This document shows, piece by piece, positions 7,627-17,634 of a stretch of DNA of 64,000 nt. The stretch spans positions 2,852,001 to 2,916,000 of the forward strand of contig LT549889.1 in NCBI GenBank assembly GCA_900078775.1. The letters are read 5' to 3'. The stretch is from Mycolicibacterium aurum. Lineage in GTDB: Bacteria > Actinomycetota > Actinomycetes > Mycobacteriales > Mycobacteriaceae. Position 1 is the first letter of the stretch; each line of letters begins with the position of its first letter. The notes below the pieces were generated by a model. It had not been told where the DNA came from and ran no database searches. It was given only the letters and a program-made list of their open reading frames with translations. The translations under genes were made by a program, and so were the position numbers.

Positions 7627-7695
7627 CCTAGGACCAGTTCCCCTGACCGCATACGAGGCCGGCGGGCCATGATTCGGGCCGACGGCCGATATGCC

Positions 7696-8415
7696 CTAAC
7701 CGATGGCGTTGTCGACCATCCGGGCGGCGATCTCGGCCGCCTCGTCACCGGCGCCGTAGCTGCACGCCCAGGCCTCAACCACCACGTTGGTCACCGTGGA
7801 CAGGGCGTGCTGGCACTCCCAACCGTCGGCGTCATCCTGGGTGGTGACCTGGGTCAGCATCAGGTCGGTGACCGCCAGGTCCTCGATCTGCCAGGTGTAG
7901 CTGTCGGTGCCGTCGCTGATGTCGATCGACGTCCCGCCGCAGGCCTCCCAGTCCGACTCGGCGCCGTCGAAGAACCGCTGCGCTTGGGCCGCCGACGGGT
8001 AGAGCACGGCGGTCTGCTCCACCCAGTGTTCGTTGTCCTCGTCGGGTTCCCGCGACACCTGATCGCGCACAGCGGTGTACCCGCTGTCCCCGTACACCGG
8101 CTCCTCGGCGCCGAAAATCGAACCGAGGCAGTCGGGTTCGGACACATCCCCGGAATGGTCGACCATCGTGTCGAGTTCGCCGGTGACCTCCATGGAGTCC
8201 GAACCCATCACCTCGTTGATGTCCTCGATTGCCAGCAGCACACCCTCGAGCTGATTCTCCCGCAGCGGCGGCGCGTCGATCGGCACCACATTGCCGCCGC
8301 GGACAGCCTGCCCGGTCACCGTGTTCGAACACCCGGCCAGCAGCGCACAGCCGATCACCATGGCGAGCACGGCCCGACGGGCATGGCGTCCGCGCGGCGT
8401 ATCGGCACTGTTCAC
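7696..8415 (-). CDS. lppR: Lipoprotein LppR, PknH-like extracellular sensor domain
   Basis: From GTG 8415 the 239-aa protein has a basic start (RGRHARRA), a hydrophobic signal segment and a lipobox LAGC with the lipidated Cys at residue 29. The rest is exported and resembles the PknH extracellular-domain family, with paired Cys residues (CLG, CGG, CQH, CSYG) likely forming disulfides. It lies directly after lepA, as Rv2403c lies beside Rv2404c in M. tuberculosis. A longer ATG start at 8475 would overlap lepA by 29 bp and put 20 extra polar residues before the signal peptide, so the GTG is preferred. Ligand unknown. Confidence 0.8.
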   Translation of the reverse strand: MNSADTPRGRHARRAVLAMVIGCALLAGCSNTVTGQAVRGGNVVPIDAPPLRENQLEGVLLAIEDINEVMGSDSMEVTGELDTMVDHSGDVSEPDCLGSIFGAEEPVYGDSGYTAVRDQVSREPDEDNEHWVEQTAVLYPSAAQAQRFFDGAESDWEACGGTSIDISDGTDSYTWQIEDLAVTDLMLTQVTTQDDADGWECQHALSTVTNVVVEAWACSYGAGDEAAEIAARMVDNAIG

Positions 8416-8446
8416 CGCGTCATTGTGACCGATGACGCGGCCGGCG

Positions 8447-10369
8447 TCACTTCTTTGGTTTATCCGCCGCTGCATCGGTCGACAGGGCCGCCACGAAGGC
8501 CTCCTGCGGGACGTCGACCCGGCCGATCGTCTTCATCCGCTTCTTGCCCTCTTTCTGCTTCTCCAGCAGCTTGCGCTTACGGGTGATGTCACCGCCGTAG
8601 CACTTGGAGAGCACGTCCTTGCGGATGGCCCGGATGTTCTCGCGGGCAATGATTCTGGAGCCGATCGCGGCCTGGATCGGCACCTCGAACTGCTGGCGCG
8701 GGATGAGTTCCTTGAGCTTGGTGGTCATCTTGTTGCCGTAGGCCGAGGCGCCGTCCTTGTGCACGATGGCGCTGAACGCGTCGACGGCCTCACCTTGGAG
8801 CAGGATGTCCACCTTGACCAGGTCGGCCTCCTGCTCGCCGGCCTCCTCGTAGTCCAGGCTGGCGTAGCCGCGGGTGCGGGACTTCAACGAATCGAAGAAG
8901 TCGAAGATGATCTCGCCGAGCGGCATGGTGTAGCGCAGTTCGACCCGCTCCGGGGACAGGTAGTCCATCCCGCCGAGCTCACCGCGGCGGGACTGGCACA
9001 GTTCCATGATGGTGCCGATGAACTCGCTGGGCGCGATGACCGTCGTCTTCACGACCGGCTCGTAGACCGCGCGGACCTTGCCCTCGGGCCAGTCCGACGG
9101 GTTGGTGACGATCATTTCCGTGTTGTCTTCTTTGACCACGCGGTACACGACGTTGGGGGCGGTGGAGATCAGGTCCAGGTTGAACTCGCGTTCCAGGCGC
9201 TCCCGGGTGATCTCCATGTGCAGCAGGCCCAGGAAACCGCACCGGAAGCCGAAGCCCAGCGCCACCGAGGTCTCGGGCTCATAGGTCAGGGCGGCGTCGT
9301 TGAGCTGCAGCTTGTCCAGCGCCTCGCGCAGCACCGGGTAGTCCGAGCCGTCCACCGGGTACAGGCCCGAGTACACCATCGGGCGCGGCTCGCGGTAGCC
9401 GGTGAGCGCCTCGGTGGCGCCGTTGCGTGCGGTGGTGACGGTGTCGCCGACCTTGGACTGACGGACGTCCTTCACGCCGGTGATGAGGTAGCCGACCTCG
9501 CCGACCCCGAGACCGTCGGAGGCCTTCGGCTCGGGTGAGACGATGCCGACCTCCAGCAACTCATGCGTCGCGCCGGTGGACATCATCTTGATCTTCTCGC
9601 GGGGATTGAGCTTGCCGTCCACGACGCGGACGTAGGTGACCACGCCACGGTAGATGTCGTAGACCGAGTCGAAGATCATCGCCCGCGCCGGGGCGTCGGC
9701 GTCACCGACCGGGGCCGGGATCTGCCGGACCACCTCGTCGAGCAGTTCACGCACCCCGACACCGGTCTTGCCGGACACCCGCAGCACATCCTCGGGTTCG
9801 CAGCCGATGATGTGCGCGATCTCGCCGGCGTAGCGGTCCGGGTCGGCGGCGGGCAGGTCGATCTTGTTGAGCACCGGGATGATGGTCAGCTCCCGGTCCA
9901 GCGCCAGGTACAGGTTGGCCAGCGTCTGCGCCTCGATGCCCTGCGCGGCGTCGACCAGCAGTACCGCCCCCTCGCAGGCCTCCAGGGCGCGCGACACCTC
10001 GTAGGTGAAATCGACGTGGCCGGGGGTGTCGATCAAATGCAGGACGTAGTTCTCTTCGGTGCCGTCCTCGCCGGTGACCGTCCACGGCAGCCGCACGTTC
10101 TGCGCCTTGATGGTGATCCCGCGTTCCCGCTCGATATCCATCCGGTCCAGGTACTGGGCCCGCATATCGCGGTCCGCGACAACACCGGTGATGCCCAGCA
10201 TCCGGTCGGCCAACGTCGATTTGCCGTGGTCGATGTGGGCGATGATGCAGAAGTTCCTGATCTGCGCCGGCGCAGTGAACGTCTTGTCGGCGAAGGTGCT
10301 GATTGGGTTTCTCCTGGTCCTGGCGTGATCGTGTGATCCCAGCGTATCGACTGCGGGCCTGCTCGACAC
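8447..10369 (-). CDS. lepA: Elongation factor 4 (LepA), ribosome back-translocase GTPase
   Basis: 640 aa with the full LepA layout: G domain with AHIDHGKST near residues 43-51 (G1), the RGITI switch I region, DTPGHVDF (G3) and NKID (G4), followed by EF-G-like domains and the LepA-specific C-terminal domain with its Lys/Arg-rich end. It acts on stalled or mistranslocated ribosomes. The first 24 residues vary in mycobacteria, so the exact start (ATG 10369) is less certain than the rest. It is divergent from the PemK-like gene with 38 bp between them. Confidence 0.96.
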   Translation of the reverse strand: MSSRPAVDTLGSHDHARTRRNPISTFADKTFTAPAQIRNFCIIAHIDHGKSTLADRMLGITGVVADRDMRAQYLDRMDIERERGITIKAQNVRLPWTVTGEDGTEENYVLHLIDTPGHVDFTYEVSRALEACEGAVLLVDAAQGIEAQTLANLYLALDRELTIIPVLNKIDLPAADPDRYAGEIAHIIGCEPEDVLRVSGKTGVGVRELLDEVVRQIPAPVGDADAPARAMIFDSVYDIYRGVVTYVRVVDGKLNPREKIKMMSTGATHELLEVGIVSPEPKASDGLGVGEVGYLITGVKDVRQSKVGDTVTTARNGATEALTGYREPRPMVYSGLYPVDGSDYPVLREALDKLQLNDAALTYEPETSVALGFGFRCGFLGLLHMEITRERLEREFNLDLISTAPNVVYRVVKEDNTEMIVTNPSDWPEGKVRAVYEPVVKTTVIAPSEFIGTIMELCQSRRGELGGMDYLSPERVELRYTMPLGEIIFDFFDSLKSRTRGYASLDYEEAGEQEADLVKVDILLQGEAVDAFSAIVHKDGASAYGNKMTTKLKELIPRQQFEVPIQAAIGSRIIARENIRAIRKDVLSKCYGGDITRKRKLLEKQKEGKKRMKTIGRVDVPQEAFVAALSTDAAADKPKK

Positions 10370-10393
10370 AATCGGGCCGACCCCTTCGACGAC

Positions 10394-10399
10394 TATGCT
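10394..10399 (+). promoter_or_regulatory. -10 box for a leaderless transcript
   Basis: TATGCT fits TANNNT and ends nine bases before the ATG at 10408, so the mRNA probably begins at or within a base or two of the start codon. No ribosome-binding site precedes that ATG, which agrees. Confidence 0.5.
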
Positions 10400-10407
10400 T
10401 GGCCGCT

Positions 10408-10989
10408 ATGGCGTCGCAGTGGAAGGCGTTTCAGAAATTCGCCGAGAACCTTGTCTTCAACGAGGCCCCCAAACTCATCCGCCAGCTTCCGACGCCGGAG
10501 CGGGTCATCCAGCAAGGACTGAAGATCGGTATGGACGCACTCGCGGGTAGCGCCGCGCAGCCGCCGACCGCGCTGCCCAGCGGCCGCCCGGTGACCTTCC
10601 ACGCCGTGCCCACCGCGCACCGGGCCCGGCGCATCGCCTACGCCCCCGACCTGGACGGCCGCGCCGATCCCGGCGAGATCGTGTGGACCTGGGTGGTCTA
10701 CGAGGACGATCCGACCCGCGGTAAGGACCGGCCGGTGCTGGTGGTGGGCCGCGACCAGCGCACGCTGCTCGGGCTGATGCTCTCCAGCCGGGAACATCAC
10801 TCCGACGACGCCGACTGGGTCGGCATCGGCACCGGCAGCTGGGACTACGACGGCCGGCCCAGCTGGGTGCGGCTGGATCGGGTGCTCGACGTGCCCGAGG
10901 ACGGCATCCGCCGCGAGGGCGCCATCCTGGACAAGGTCCGCTTCGACGTCATCGCCGCCCGGCTGCGCGCCGAATACTCCTGGTCCTGA
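10408..10989 (+). CDS. PemK/MazF-like fold protein, Rv2405 ortholog
   Basis: 193 aa from ATG 10408. A helical N-terminus (about residues 1-50) precedes a domain resembling PemK/MazF toxins: GEIVWTWVVYEDDPTRGKDRPVLVVGRD near residues 90-117 is the typical first strands with the conserved RPVLVV. The second half (WVGIGTGSWDYDGRPSWVRLDRVLDV) follows the same small barrel. There is no antitoxin gene next to it, and the gene is conserved at this spot in mycobacteria, so it is probably not an active addiction toxin. Any RNase activity would need testing. A leaderless promoter is suggested. Confidence 0.7.
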   Translation: MASQWKAFQKFAENLVFNEAPKLIRQLPTPERVIQQGLKIGMDALAGSAAQPPTALPSGRPVTFHAVPTAHRARRIAYAPDLDGRADPGEIVWTWVVYEDDPTRGKDRPVLVVGRDQRTLLGLMLSSREHHSDDADWVGIGTGSWDYDGRPSWVRLDRVLDVPEDGIRREGAILDKVRFDVIAARLRAEYSWS

Positions 10990-11088
10990 GCCCTGCCCTC
11001 GCGAGCGTGCAGGTGTGCGGGCGACACGCCGCAGATCTGGCGGAGTTCACGCCCGCTCGCGACCCCGGTGCGCCCGCGGGGCACGTGT

Positions 11089-12207
11089 TCAGACCGGGAC
11101 GACCACCGGCGCCGCGGCCCGCAACCGGGGCAGCACGCCCTCCCCGACGTGCCGGATCTCCTCGATCTGCGGGTAGCCGGACAGGATGAACTCGCTGATG
11201 CCCAGGCCCGCGTACTCCTCGATGACCCGGGCCACCGTCTGGTAGCTGCCGATCGCGGCGGTCCCGGCACCGTCACGCAACAGGCTGGGCCCGGCCCACA
11301 GGCCCGGATGCACCTCCAGGCTGCGCGCGTCGACGAGCTCACCGTTGGTCAGCGCGGCCATCCGTCGCTGGCCCTCCGACGCGCTGTTGCGGTAGCGCTC
11401 GTGCGCGCGGCGCACCTCCTCCGCGCTGACGCCGGCCAGCAGTTCCGCGGCCCGCTGCCAGGCCTGCTCCTCGGTGGGGCGGGCCACCGTGTGCATGCGC
11501 AGGCCGAACCGGATGGTCCGGCCGCGCCGGGCCGCGGCCGCGCGCACCCGTTCGATCTTCTCGGCCACCTGCGCGGGCGGCTCGCCCCAGGTGAGGTACA
11601 CCTCGGCGTGCTCGGCGGCGACCTCGATGGCCTCCGGGGAGGACCCGCCGAAGTAGATGGTCGGCGGGGCCTGCACCGGGTAGGCGGTCCGGGCGTTCTC
11701 GACGTTGTAGAACTCGCCGTGGAAGGAGAACTCCGGGTTGCTCCACGTCCCGCGCACGATGGTGAGGAACTCATGCGTGCGCCGGTAGCGGGCCGCCTTG
11801 TCGATATCGTCGCCGAACCGGCGCGCCTCGTCGTCGGCGCCGCCGGTGACCACGTTGAGCGCCAACCGATTTCCGGTGAACCGCTGGTAGGTGCTGACCT
11901 GCTGGGCGGCCAGCGTCGGCGACGCCGCGCCGGGCCGGAAGGCGACCAGGAACTTGAGCCGCTGTGAGTGTTGGGCCAGCGCGGTGGTGGCCAGCCAGGA
12001 GTCCTCGCAGTGCGAGCCGGTCGGGGTGAGCGCGGCCTCGAAGCCGAAGCTCTCCGCGGTGCGGACCAGCGTGGTCAGGTTCTCCAGGGTGGGCTGTAGA
12101 TGCGGTTCCAGCCGGGTCGCGTCGCGACTTCGGTTGTCGGCGATCGTACTGGTGTCGCCGTGGGTGGGCAGGTACCAGTGGAACTTCAGCTGATTGTCGG
12201 GGCTCAC
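11089..12207 (-). CDS. FMNH2-dependent alkanesulfonate monooxygenase, SsuD-like
   Basis: 372 aa from a GTG that overlaps the stop of the upstream gene (GTGA, 12207-12204). It belongs to the bacterial luciferase-like two-component monooxygenases; FHWYLPTHGD at the start, SHCEDSW and LALNVVTGG are typical of the SsuD/MsuD branch, which releases sulfite from alkanesulfonates using reduced FMN. No flavin reductase is encoded in the window, so FMNH2 must come from elsewhere. It forms a coupled pair with the next upstream luciferase-like gene and faces the ABC transporter operon. Confidence 0.8.
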   Translation of the reverse strand: MSPDNQLKFHWYLPTHGDTSTIADNRSRDATRLEPHLQPTLENLTTLVRTAESFGFEAALTPTGSHCEDSWLATTALAQHSQRLKFLVAFRPGAASPTLAAQQVSTYQRFTGNRLALNVVTGGADDEARRFGDDIDKAARYRRTHEFLTIVRGTWSNPEFSFHGEFYNVENARTAYPVQAPPTIYFGGSSPEAIEVAAEHAEVYLTWGEPPAQVAEKIERVRAAAARRGRTIRFGLRMHTVARPTEEQAWQRAAELLAGVSAEEVRRAHERYRNSASEGQRRMAALTNGELVDARSLEVHPGLWAGPSLLRDGAGTAAIGSYQTVARVIEEYAGLGISEFILSGYPQIEEIRHVGEGVLPRLRAAAPVVVPV

Positions 12208-13286
12208 GACGCCACCTCCTGGGTCTGCAACAGCCGGTCCACCCGCGGGGCGATCTCGGCCGCGAATCGTTCCATCTCCGCCTCGAAAGGCTGGAACGCC
12301 AACATGAATGTCTCGATCCCGTCGCCGTACCAGTCGACGATCCGCTGGGCGACGGTGTCGTAGTCGCCGACCAGCCCCGCCGCCGTACCGCCGTTGGGGC
12401 CGACATGCGGAAGGGCGCTGAGCCGCTGCCACATCGGCGAGGCCGGGTCGGTGTCGCGACCGAACGTGGCGGTGACGTCGTCGGTGCGGCCCTGATCGAC
12501 GCGCTGCAGTTCCCAGTGGTACCGCATCAGCTCGGCGGCCTCCCGCGCCGTCGGCGCGGTCACCACGAACGCCGCCATCCCGAAGCGCAGCGGGTCCAGC
12601 CCGGCGCGCGGGCGCGAACGCACATCCGCGATCAGCGCGCGGGCTTCCTCGCCCGACTGACCGTTCAGGAACAGCACATCGGCCTCGGCCGCGGCCAGGT
12701 CCCGCGCCGGGCCCGACTCGCCGCCCAGATAGATGCGCGGGCGGGGGCGGTTCGTACCGACCGGGTGCAGTTCGAACTCGTCGATGTGGAAGTACTTGCC
12801 GTCGAACGTCGTTCGTTCCCCGGACAGCAACCGGCGGACCACGTGCAACCACTCGGAGCCGTAGACGTAGCGCTCGTCGTGCTCCAGCATGCCGATCCCG
12901 GAGCGCTCCAGATCCGGGATCCACCAGGCGTTGACGACGTTGACGGCGAACCGGCCGCCGCTGATCTCCTCGATGCCCTGGGCCTGTTTGGCCAGGATCG
13001 TCGGGTGGATGATCGACGGCTTGATCGCGGCGATGATCTCGATGCGCTCGGTGAGTGCGGCCAGCGCGGCGGCCGCACTCCACGCGTCGAGCTGGTCGAG
13101 CTGCTCCCCCAGCGGGTTCATGGTGTGCTGGGCGATCAGGGTGGTCTCGAATCCGAGCCGCTCGGCCAGCAGCACCTGATCGCGCACCCGGGCCCAGGAG
13201 GCGTCGACGGGATCATCGGGGTGGCCGAGCGCGGCCATCGTGCCGTGCACGTTGGCCCACACACCGAAGCGGGGACGAGCGGTCAT
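12204..13286 (-). CDS. FMNH2-dependent monooxygenase, dimethylsulfone (SfnG)-like
   Basis: 360 aa, luciferase-like TIM-barrel monooxygenase. FGVWANVHGT at the N-terminus, IAQHTMNPLG, and AAIKPSIIHP/FAVNVVNAWW are typical of the SfnG-like group that converts dimethyl sulfone to methanesulfinate. The order SfnG-like then SsuD-like would process a sulfone stepwise toward sulfite, though the exact substrate is inference. First gene of a two-gene minus-strand operon, divergent from metN across 281 bp. Confidence 0.72.
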   Translation of the reverse strand: MTARPRFGVWANVHGTMAALGHPDDPVDASWARVRDQVLLAERLGFETTLIAQHTMNPLGEQLDQLDAWSAAAALAALTERIEIIAAIKPSIIHPTILAKQAQGIEEISGGRFAVNVVNAWWIPDLERSGIGMLEHDERYVYGSEWLHVVRRLLSGERTTFDGKYFHIDEFELHPVGTNRPRPRIYLGGESGPARDLAAAEADVLFLNGQSGEEARALIADVRSRPRAGLDPLRFGMAAFVVTAPTAREAAELMRYHWELQRVDQGRTDDVTATFGRDTDPASPMWQRLSALPHVGPNGGTAAGLVGDYDTVAQRIVDWYGDGIETFMLAFQPFEAEMERFAAEIAPRVDRLLQTQEVAS

Positions 13287-13515
13287 GTATTCCGTCCGAT
13301 TCCAATCGAATTCAACAGGTTGTCAGCGATGGGACCGATCTTTGCACCGGCGCCGGACGGTGGCGGGCCCGTCGAGGCCCGCTGGACCCCGAACCCGCAG
13401 GCCGGTAGTTCGGATCAGTTCGATTCCTAGTCCGTCGGGCCGCTGAGCAGGTGCGTCGGTCCCCCGGGCCCGCCCGGCGGCGAACGGAAACACCGCCGGT
13501 GCGGTGAGATTTGGC

Positions 13516-13543
13516 TGCCCGCATCCACTGCACGCGGCGGGCA
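13516..13543 (+). promoter_or_regulatory. Hairpin in the metN leader
   Basis: tgcccgc (13516-13522) and gcgggca (13537-13543) form a perfect 7-bp stem with a 14-base loop, ending 24 bases before the metN GTG. I searched this divergent region (13287-13567) for a SAM riboswitch signature and for a polycysteine leader like the one at 126-215 and saw neither. The role of the hairpin is unknown. Confidence 0.3.
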
Positions 13544-13567
13544 TCCGTTCGAATGAGAGAGCTTTCC

Positions 13568-14578
13568 GTGATCGAAATCGAGAACCTGACCAAGCGATTC
13601 GGTGACCGCACCGTGCTCGACGACATCTCGCTGTCGGTGGGCAGCGGTGAGATCCTCGCCGTGGTGGGCCCCAGCGGCGCCGGTAAGAGCACGCTGTCAC
13701 GATGTGTCAGTTTCTTGGAGCGCCCGACCAGCGGCACGGTGCGCGTCGACGGCAAGGACTTCACCCGACTCGACGGTGACGAGTTGATCGCCGCCCGGCG
13801 CGGAGTCGGCGTCATCTTCCAGACCGCTCCCCTACTGCGCCGCCGCACGGTCGCCCAGAACATCGCGCTGCCACTGCAGTACCTGAGCGCCACCGAGGAG
13901 TCGATCGACAAGCGGGTCACCGAACTGCTTGAGCGGGTGGGCTTGTCGGATCGCCGGGAGTTCCACCCCGCCCAGCTGTCCGGCGGTCAGAAGCAGCGCG
14001 TCGGGATCGCCCGCGCGCTGGCGCTGGGACCGTCGAACCTGTTGTCCGACGAGGCGACCTCCGGTCTGGATCCGGCCACCACGAAGTCCATTCTCGGTCT
14101 GCTCAGCCATCTGCGCGACGAGTTCGGGCTGTCGATCATCCTCATCACCCATGAGATGGAGGTGGTCCGCGAGATCGCCGACTCGGTGGCCCGGATCGAG
14201 GACGGCCGCATCATCGAGAGTGGTTCGGTGCAGGACGTCATCCTGAACCCCACCTCCGCGCTGGCGCACGAACTGCTGCCCGACCGGCCCAGCGTCCCGC
14301 ACGACGGCCGGGGCGAGGTGTGGGAGATCTCGCACGCCTCCCGCACCGTCCCGCTGGACTGGCTCACCTCCATCCAGACCACCCCCGGCCTGGACGGTGC
14401 ACAGGTCAGCGTGCTCAGCGCCAGCGTGGAGGCCATCCGCGGGGTCGCGGTGGGCCGCGCTGTGCTGGCCATCTCCCCCGCTGCGCCGGCTGGTTTCGCC
14501 GAACACCTCACCGCGCGCGGACTTCATGTGCGGCCGGTCGAGAAGGCCACCGCGGGATCCGCGGAGGCCGCGGCATGA
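13568..14578 (+). CDS. metN: MetN-type ABC transporter ATPase with C-terminal NIL domain
   Basis: 336 aa. Walker [10 protein letters not shown] is near residues 34-42, the signature LSGGQKQR near 138-145, Walker B NLLSDE near 158-163, and a switch His in LITHEM near 193-198. The last 90 residues fit a NIL-type regulatory domain, which in methionine importers binds substrate and shuts off transport. GTG 13568 is chosen since GAGAG lies at proper distance; ATG 13553 has no ribosome-binding site. The gene overlaps metI by ATGA. The neighbours suggest import of a sulfur compound, methionine or an organosulfur relative. Confidence 0.85.
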   Translation: MIEIENLTKRFGDRTVLDDISLSVGSGEILAVVGPSGAGKSTLSRCVSFLERPTSGTVRVDGKDFTRLDGDELIAARRGVGVIFQTAPLLRRRTVAQNIALPLQYLSATEESIDKRVTELLERVGLSDRREFHPAQLSGGQKQRVGIARALALGPSNLLSDEATSGLDPATTKSILGLLSHLRDEFGLSIILITHEMEVVREIADSVARIEDGRIIESGSVQDVILNPTSALAHELLPDRPSVPHDGRGEVWEISHASRTVPLDWLTSIQTTPGLDGAQVSVLSASVEAIRGVAVGRAVLAISPAAPAGFAEHLTARGLHVRPVEKATAGSAEAAA

Positions 14579-15258
14579 CCTACCTCGCCGCGGACGACTT
14601 CAGTACCCCCTGGCTGAGGGTCCCCGAACTGCTGCTGCCCGCCTACGGGGAGACCTGGATCATGGTCGGCGTCACCATGACCCTGGTCGTGCTGATCGGC
14701 ACCCCGGTCGGGATCATCCTGCACAACACCTCGAACCTGGGGCTGTTCCCCAACCCGCGGGTGTTCACGGTGCTGAACACCGTCGTCAACATCGGCCGCT
14801 CGCTGCCGTTCCTGATCCTGATGGCCGCCATCATCCCGGTGACGCGGTTCATCGTCGGGACCACGATCGGCATCGCGGCCGCCATCGTGCCGATGACCGT
14901 CGCCGGTGTGCCGTTCTTCGCCCGGCTCGTGCAGAACGCGTTGCGCGAGGTGCGCACCGATGTCACCGACATGGGCCTGGTGTCCGGCGGCTCGCATGTG
15001 CAGGTGATCCGCTCGGTGCAGCTGTCCGAGGCGTTGCCCGCCCTGGCCGGCGCGTTGACCGTCAACACCATCGCGATGATCGAGTACTCGGCGATCGCCG
15101 GGTCGATCGGCGCCGGCGGTGTCGGACATCTCGCGATCACCTACGGCTACAACCGATTCGACGACAACATCATGATCGCCACGGTGATCGCGTTGATCAT
15201 CACCATCCAGCTCGTCCAGTTCGCCGGTGACCGCGCCGTCCGCGCGCTGACCCGCTGA
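14575..15258 (+). CDS. metI: MetI-type ABC transporter permease
   Basis: 227 aa with about five transmembrane segments and the methionine-transporter permease EAA loop region near residues 140-160 ([24 protein letters not shown]), which contacts the ATPase. The ATG overlaps the metN stop codon, indicating tight coupling. The substrate-binding protein gene follows after 31 bp. Confidence 0.88.
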   Translation: MTYLAADDFSTPWLRVPELLLPAYGETWIMVGVTMTLVVLIGTPVGIILHNTSNLGLFPNPRVFTVLNTVVNIGRSLPFLILMAAIIPVTRFIVGTTIGIAAAIVPMTVAGVPFFARLVQNALREVRTDVTDMGLVSGGSHVQVIRSVQLSEALPALAGALTVNTIAMIEYSAIAGSIGAGGVGHLAITYGYNRFDDNIMIATVIALIITIQLVQFAGDRAVRALTR

Positions 15259-15289
15259 CCCCACCCCGCCCCAAGCAGAAGGAAGACCA

Positions 15290-16219
15290 GTGACAGACCA
15301 GAACAACCCGGCCGGCGTCGACATCCAGATCAAGAAGCGCAAGCGCTGGCCGTGGGTGGCCGGCGCCGCGGTGGCCGTGGCGGCCGTCGCCGGCGGCATC
15401 ACCTACGCGCAGGTGTCCAACCAGGACAAGGAATTCGGCACCACCCTGGAGGTCGCCACCTGGAGCACCGACATCGCCGCCGAGAACCTGCTGGCCTATA
15501 TCGCCGAGAACGTCGCCCCCGATCACGGCATCACCATCAAACCGGTCCAGATCGACAACCTGATCGAGATCAACCGCGCCGTGGATGCCGGCAACGTGGC
15601 GGGTAACTTCTTCGAGCACCAGCCGTTCCTGAATGACGCCATCGCCGCCAACGGGTTCGAACTGACCCTGGCCGCACCGACGTTCACCTGGGATCAGGCC
15701 ACCTACTCGGACAAGTACGACAGCTGGGACGAGGTGCCCGACGGCGCGAAGATCGCGCTGCGCGACGATCCGGCCGGGCAGGCGATCGCGCTGCTCGACC
15801 TCGCCGAGGCGGGCCAGATCACCTTGAAGCCGGGCAAGACCGACCTCAAGGGTCTGCCGCAGCTGGCCGATGTCGAGTCCAATCCCAAGAACTACGAGTT
15901 CATCCAGGTGCCGATCGGTCAGCTGGCCCGCAGCCTCGCCGACGTCGACGCCGTCGTGGTGCACATCTCCGACGTGTACGCCTCCGGTCTCACCGAGGAC
16001 CAGATCCTGGACCGCCACCCCGCCCCGGTGGGCAGCGAGGGCGGCCTGGTGGTCAGCGACAAACACCTCGACGACCCGAACGTGCAGAAGCTGATCGCGA
16101 CGTTCTCCGATCCCAAGATCGCCGAGTTCCTGGAGACCACCGACAACGCCCTGATCCGTGACACGCTCGGCCCGATCGGCGCCGCCGACGAGTCCGAGAG
16201 CACCTCTGCGAAGTCATGA
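15290..16219 (+). CDS. metQ: MetQ/NlpA-type substrate-binding protein, membrane-anchored
   Basis: 309 aa, GTG start with a strong AGAAGGAAG ribosome-binding site. A basic start (KKRKR near residues 15-19) precedes one hydrophobic helix (WVAGAAVAVAAVAGGITYA, about 22-40), then the periplasmic two-lobe NlpA domain. Unlike most family members it has no lipobox Cys, so it is probably held by an uncleaved signal anchor instead of a lipid. Conserved ligand-site blocks such as NFFEHQPFLN near residue 106 are present. Third gene of the transporter operon. Confidence 0.85.
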   Translation: MTDQNNPAGVDIQIKKRKRWPWVAGAAVAVAAVAGGITYAQVSNQDKEFGTTLEVATWSTDIAAENLLAYIAENVAPDHGITIKPVQIDNLIEINRAVDAGNVAGNFFEHQPFLNDAIAANGFELTLAAPTFTWDQATYSDKYDSWDEVPDGAKIALRDDPAGQAIALLDLAEAGQITLKPGKTDLKGLPQLADVESNPKNYEFIQVPIGQLARSLADVDAVVVHISDVYASGLTEDQILDRHPAPVGSEGGLVVSDKHLDDPNVQKLIATFSDPKIAEFLETTDNALIRDTLGPIGAADESESTSAKS

Positions 16220-17631
16220 GCACCCCCAAGAAGCCGCTGTACTACTCGGCGTTCGTGATGAACACCGCATCCCACGTGCTGCATGGACTGTGGCGCGCAC
16301 CGGAAGCGCAGAACCACCGGTTCAACTCGCTGCGGCACTGGACCTCGCTGGCGGCCGAGGTGGACCGGGCCGGCTACGACCTGCTGTTCTTCGCCGATGT
16401 GTTCGGGCTGCGGGCACCGTGGAACGGCAACTGGCGCAAGGCCGTCGAGTCCGGCATCCAGATCCCGGTCAACGATCCGTCGGTGCTGGCCTCGGCGCTG
16501 GCCGCGGCCACCGAGAACCTCGGCATCGTGTTCACCAGCTCGATCGTGCAGGACCATCCGTTCAACTTCGCGCGGCGGATGTCCTCGCTGGATCACTACA
16601 CCGAGGGCCGTCTCGGCTGGAACATCGTCACCAGCTTCAACGCCAACATGTTCCGCAGCTTCGGCCATGACGGCACGCTGGCCCACGACCAGCGTTACGA
16701 GTGGGCCAACGAGTACGTCGACGTCGCCTACAAGCTGTGGGAGGGCTCCTGGGACGACGATGCGCTGGTGCAGGACAAGGAGCGCAGCGTGCACTCCGAC
16801 CCGACCAAGATCCACCGGATCAACCACGTCGGCAAGCGGTACAGCGTGGAGGGCCCGCACTTCACCTCACCGTCCCCGCAGCGCACCCCGGTGCTGTTTC
16901 AGGCCGGCTCTTCACCTGCGGGCCAACTGTTCTCGGCACGCCACGCCGAGGGCGTCTACATCAGCAGCCCCACCCCGGAGGCGGCGCATGCGCTGACCAC
17001 CGAGACCCGGGCCCTGGCCGCGGCCAACGGCCGTGACCGCCACGACATCACCTTCGCCCAGGGGTTGTCCTTCGTGATCGGTGACACCCACGCCGAGGCG
17101 GTCCGCCGCAACGACGAGCTCAAGCGCTTCCTCGATCTGGAAGGCATTGCGCTGCATGCCCTCGGTGACGCCGGGGTGGATGCGGGCAATCTGCCGCTGG
17201 ACACCCCGATCAGTGATCTCGGTGAGTTCACCGGGATACAGAGCTTCAAGCGGTGGGCGGCCGAGGCCTCCGGCAACGAGGAGCCGACCATCCGCGATAT
17301 GGCCTGGGTGCTCGAGGGCGCCAACCGGGTGGTGGGCACCCCGTCAGAAATTGCGGATCGCTTGGAGGAGTGGCGGGAGGCCGGGGTGGACGGCATCAAC
17401 GTCTATCACGCCACCGTGCCGCAATCGTTCCGGGAGGTCGCCGACCGGTTGTTCCCGACGCTGCGCGAACGCGGCCTGATCTCGACCGACAAGTCGGGTA
17501 CGTTGCGGCACAAGCTACTCGGGCGTGGGGACCGGTTGCCCGACACCCATCCGGCGGCGCGTTACCGCGGTGCGTTCACCGACAACTCACTGGCCGATGA
17601 GGTCACCATCCCGGTGGGTGCCGGGGCCTGA
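16216..17631 (+). CDS. FMNH2-dependent monooxygenase, NtaA/SnaA/DszA family
   Basis: 471 aa luciferase-like enzyme of the larger NtaA/SnaA/DszA branch, which acts on nitrilotriacetate, pristinamycin or sulfones. LLFFADVFGLR, SSIVQDHPFNFARRMSSLDHYTEGRLGWNIVTSFN and FQAGSSPAGQLFSARHAEGVY-type blocks are all present at normal spacing. The ATG overlaps the metQ stop (ATGA), so import and oxidation of the same compound are likely linked. An external flavin reductase is required. The precise sulfur or amine substrate cannot be stated. Confidence 0.82.
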   Translation: MSTPKKPLYYSAFVMNTASHVLHGLWRAPEAQNHRFNSLRHWTSLAAEVDRAGYDLLFFADVFGLRAPWNGNWRKAVESGIQIPVNDPSVLASALAAATENLGIVFTSSIVQDHPFNFARRMSSLDHYTEGRLGWNIVTSFNANMFRSFGHDGTLAHDQRYEWANEYVDVAYKLWEGSWDDDALVQDKERSVHSDPTKIHRINHVGKRYSVEGPHFTSPSPQRTPVLFQAGSSPAGQLFSARHAEGVYISSPTPEAAHALTTETRALAAANGRDRHDITFAQGLSFVIGDTHAEAVRRNDELKRFLDLEGIALHALGDAGVDAGNLPLDTPISDLGEFTGIQSFKRWAAEASGNEEPTIRDMAWVLEGANRVVGTPSEIADRLEEWREAGVDGINVYHATVPQSFREVADRLFPTLRERGLISTDKSGTLRHKLLGRGDRLPDTHPAARYRGAFTDNSLADEVTIPVGAGA

Positions 17632-17634
17632 CGC

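Noticed and set aside
10408..10989. Toxin-antitoxin module
   Set aside because: PemK-like fold is present but no antitoxin gene is adjacent and the gene is a conserved single in mycobacteria.
11089..13083. Single 664-codon ORF across both luciferase-like genes
   Set aside because: Only the last 372 codons match a protein family; the first part is an off-frame reading of the upstream SfnG-like gene.
13287..13567. SAM riboswitch or polycysteine leader ahead of metN
   Set aside because: No riboswitch core sequence and no run of Cys codons on either strand; only a simple hairpin was seen.
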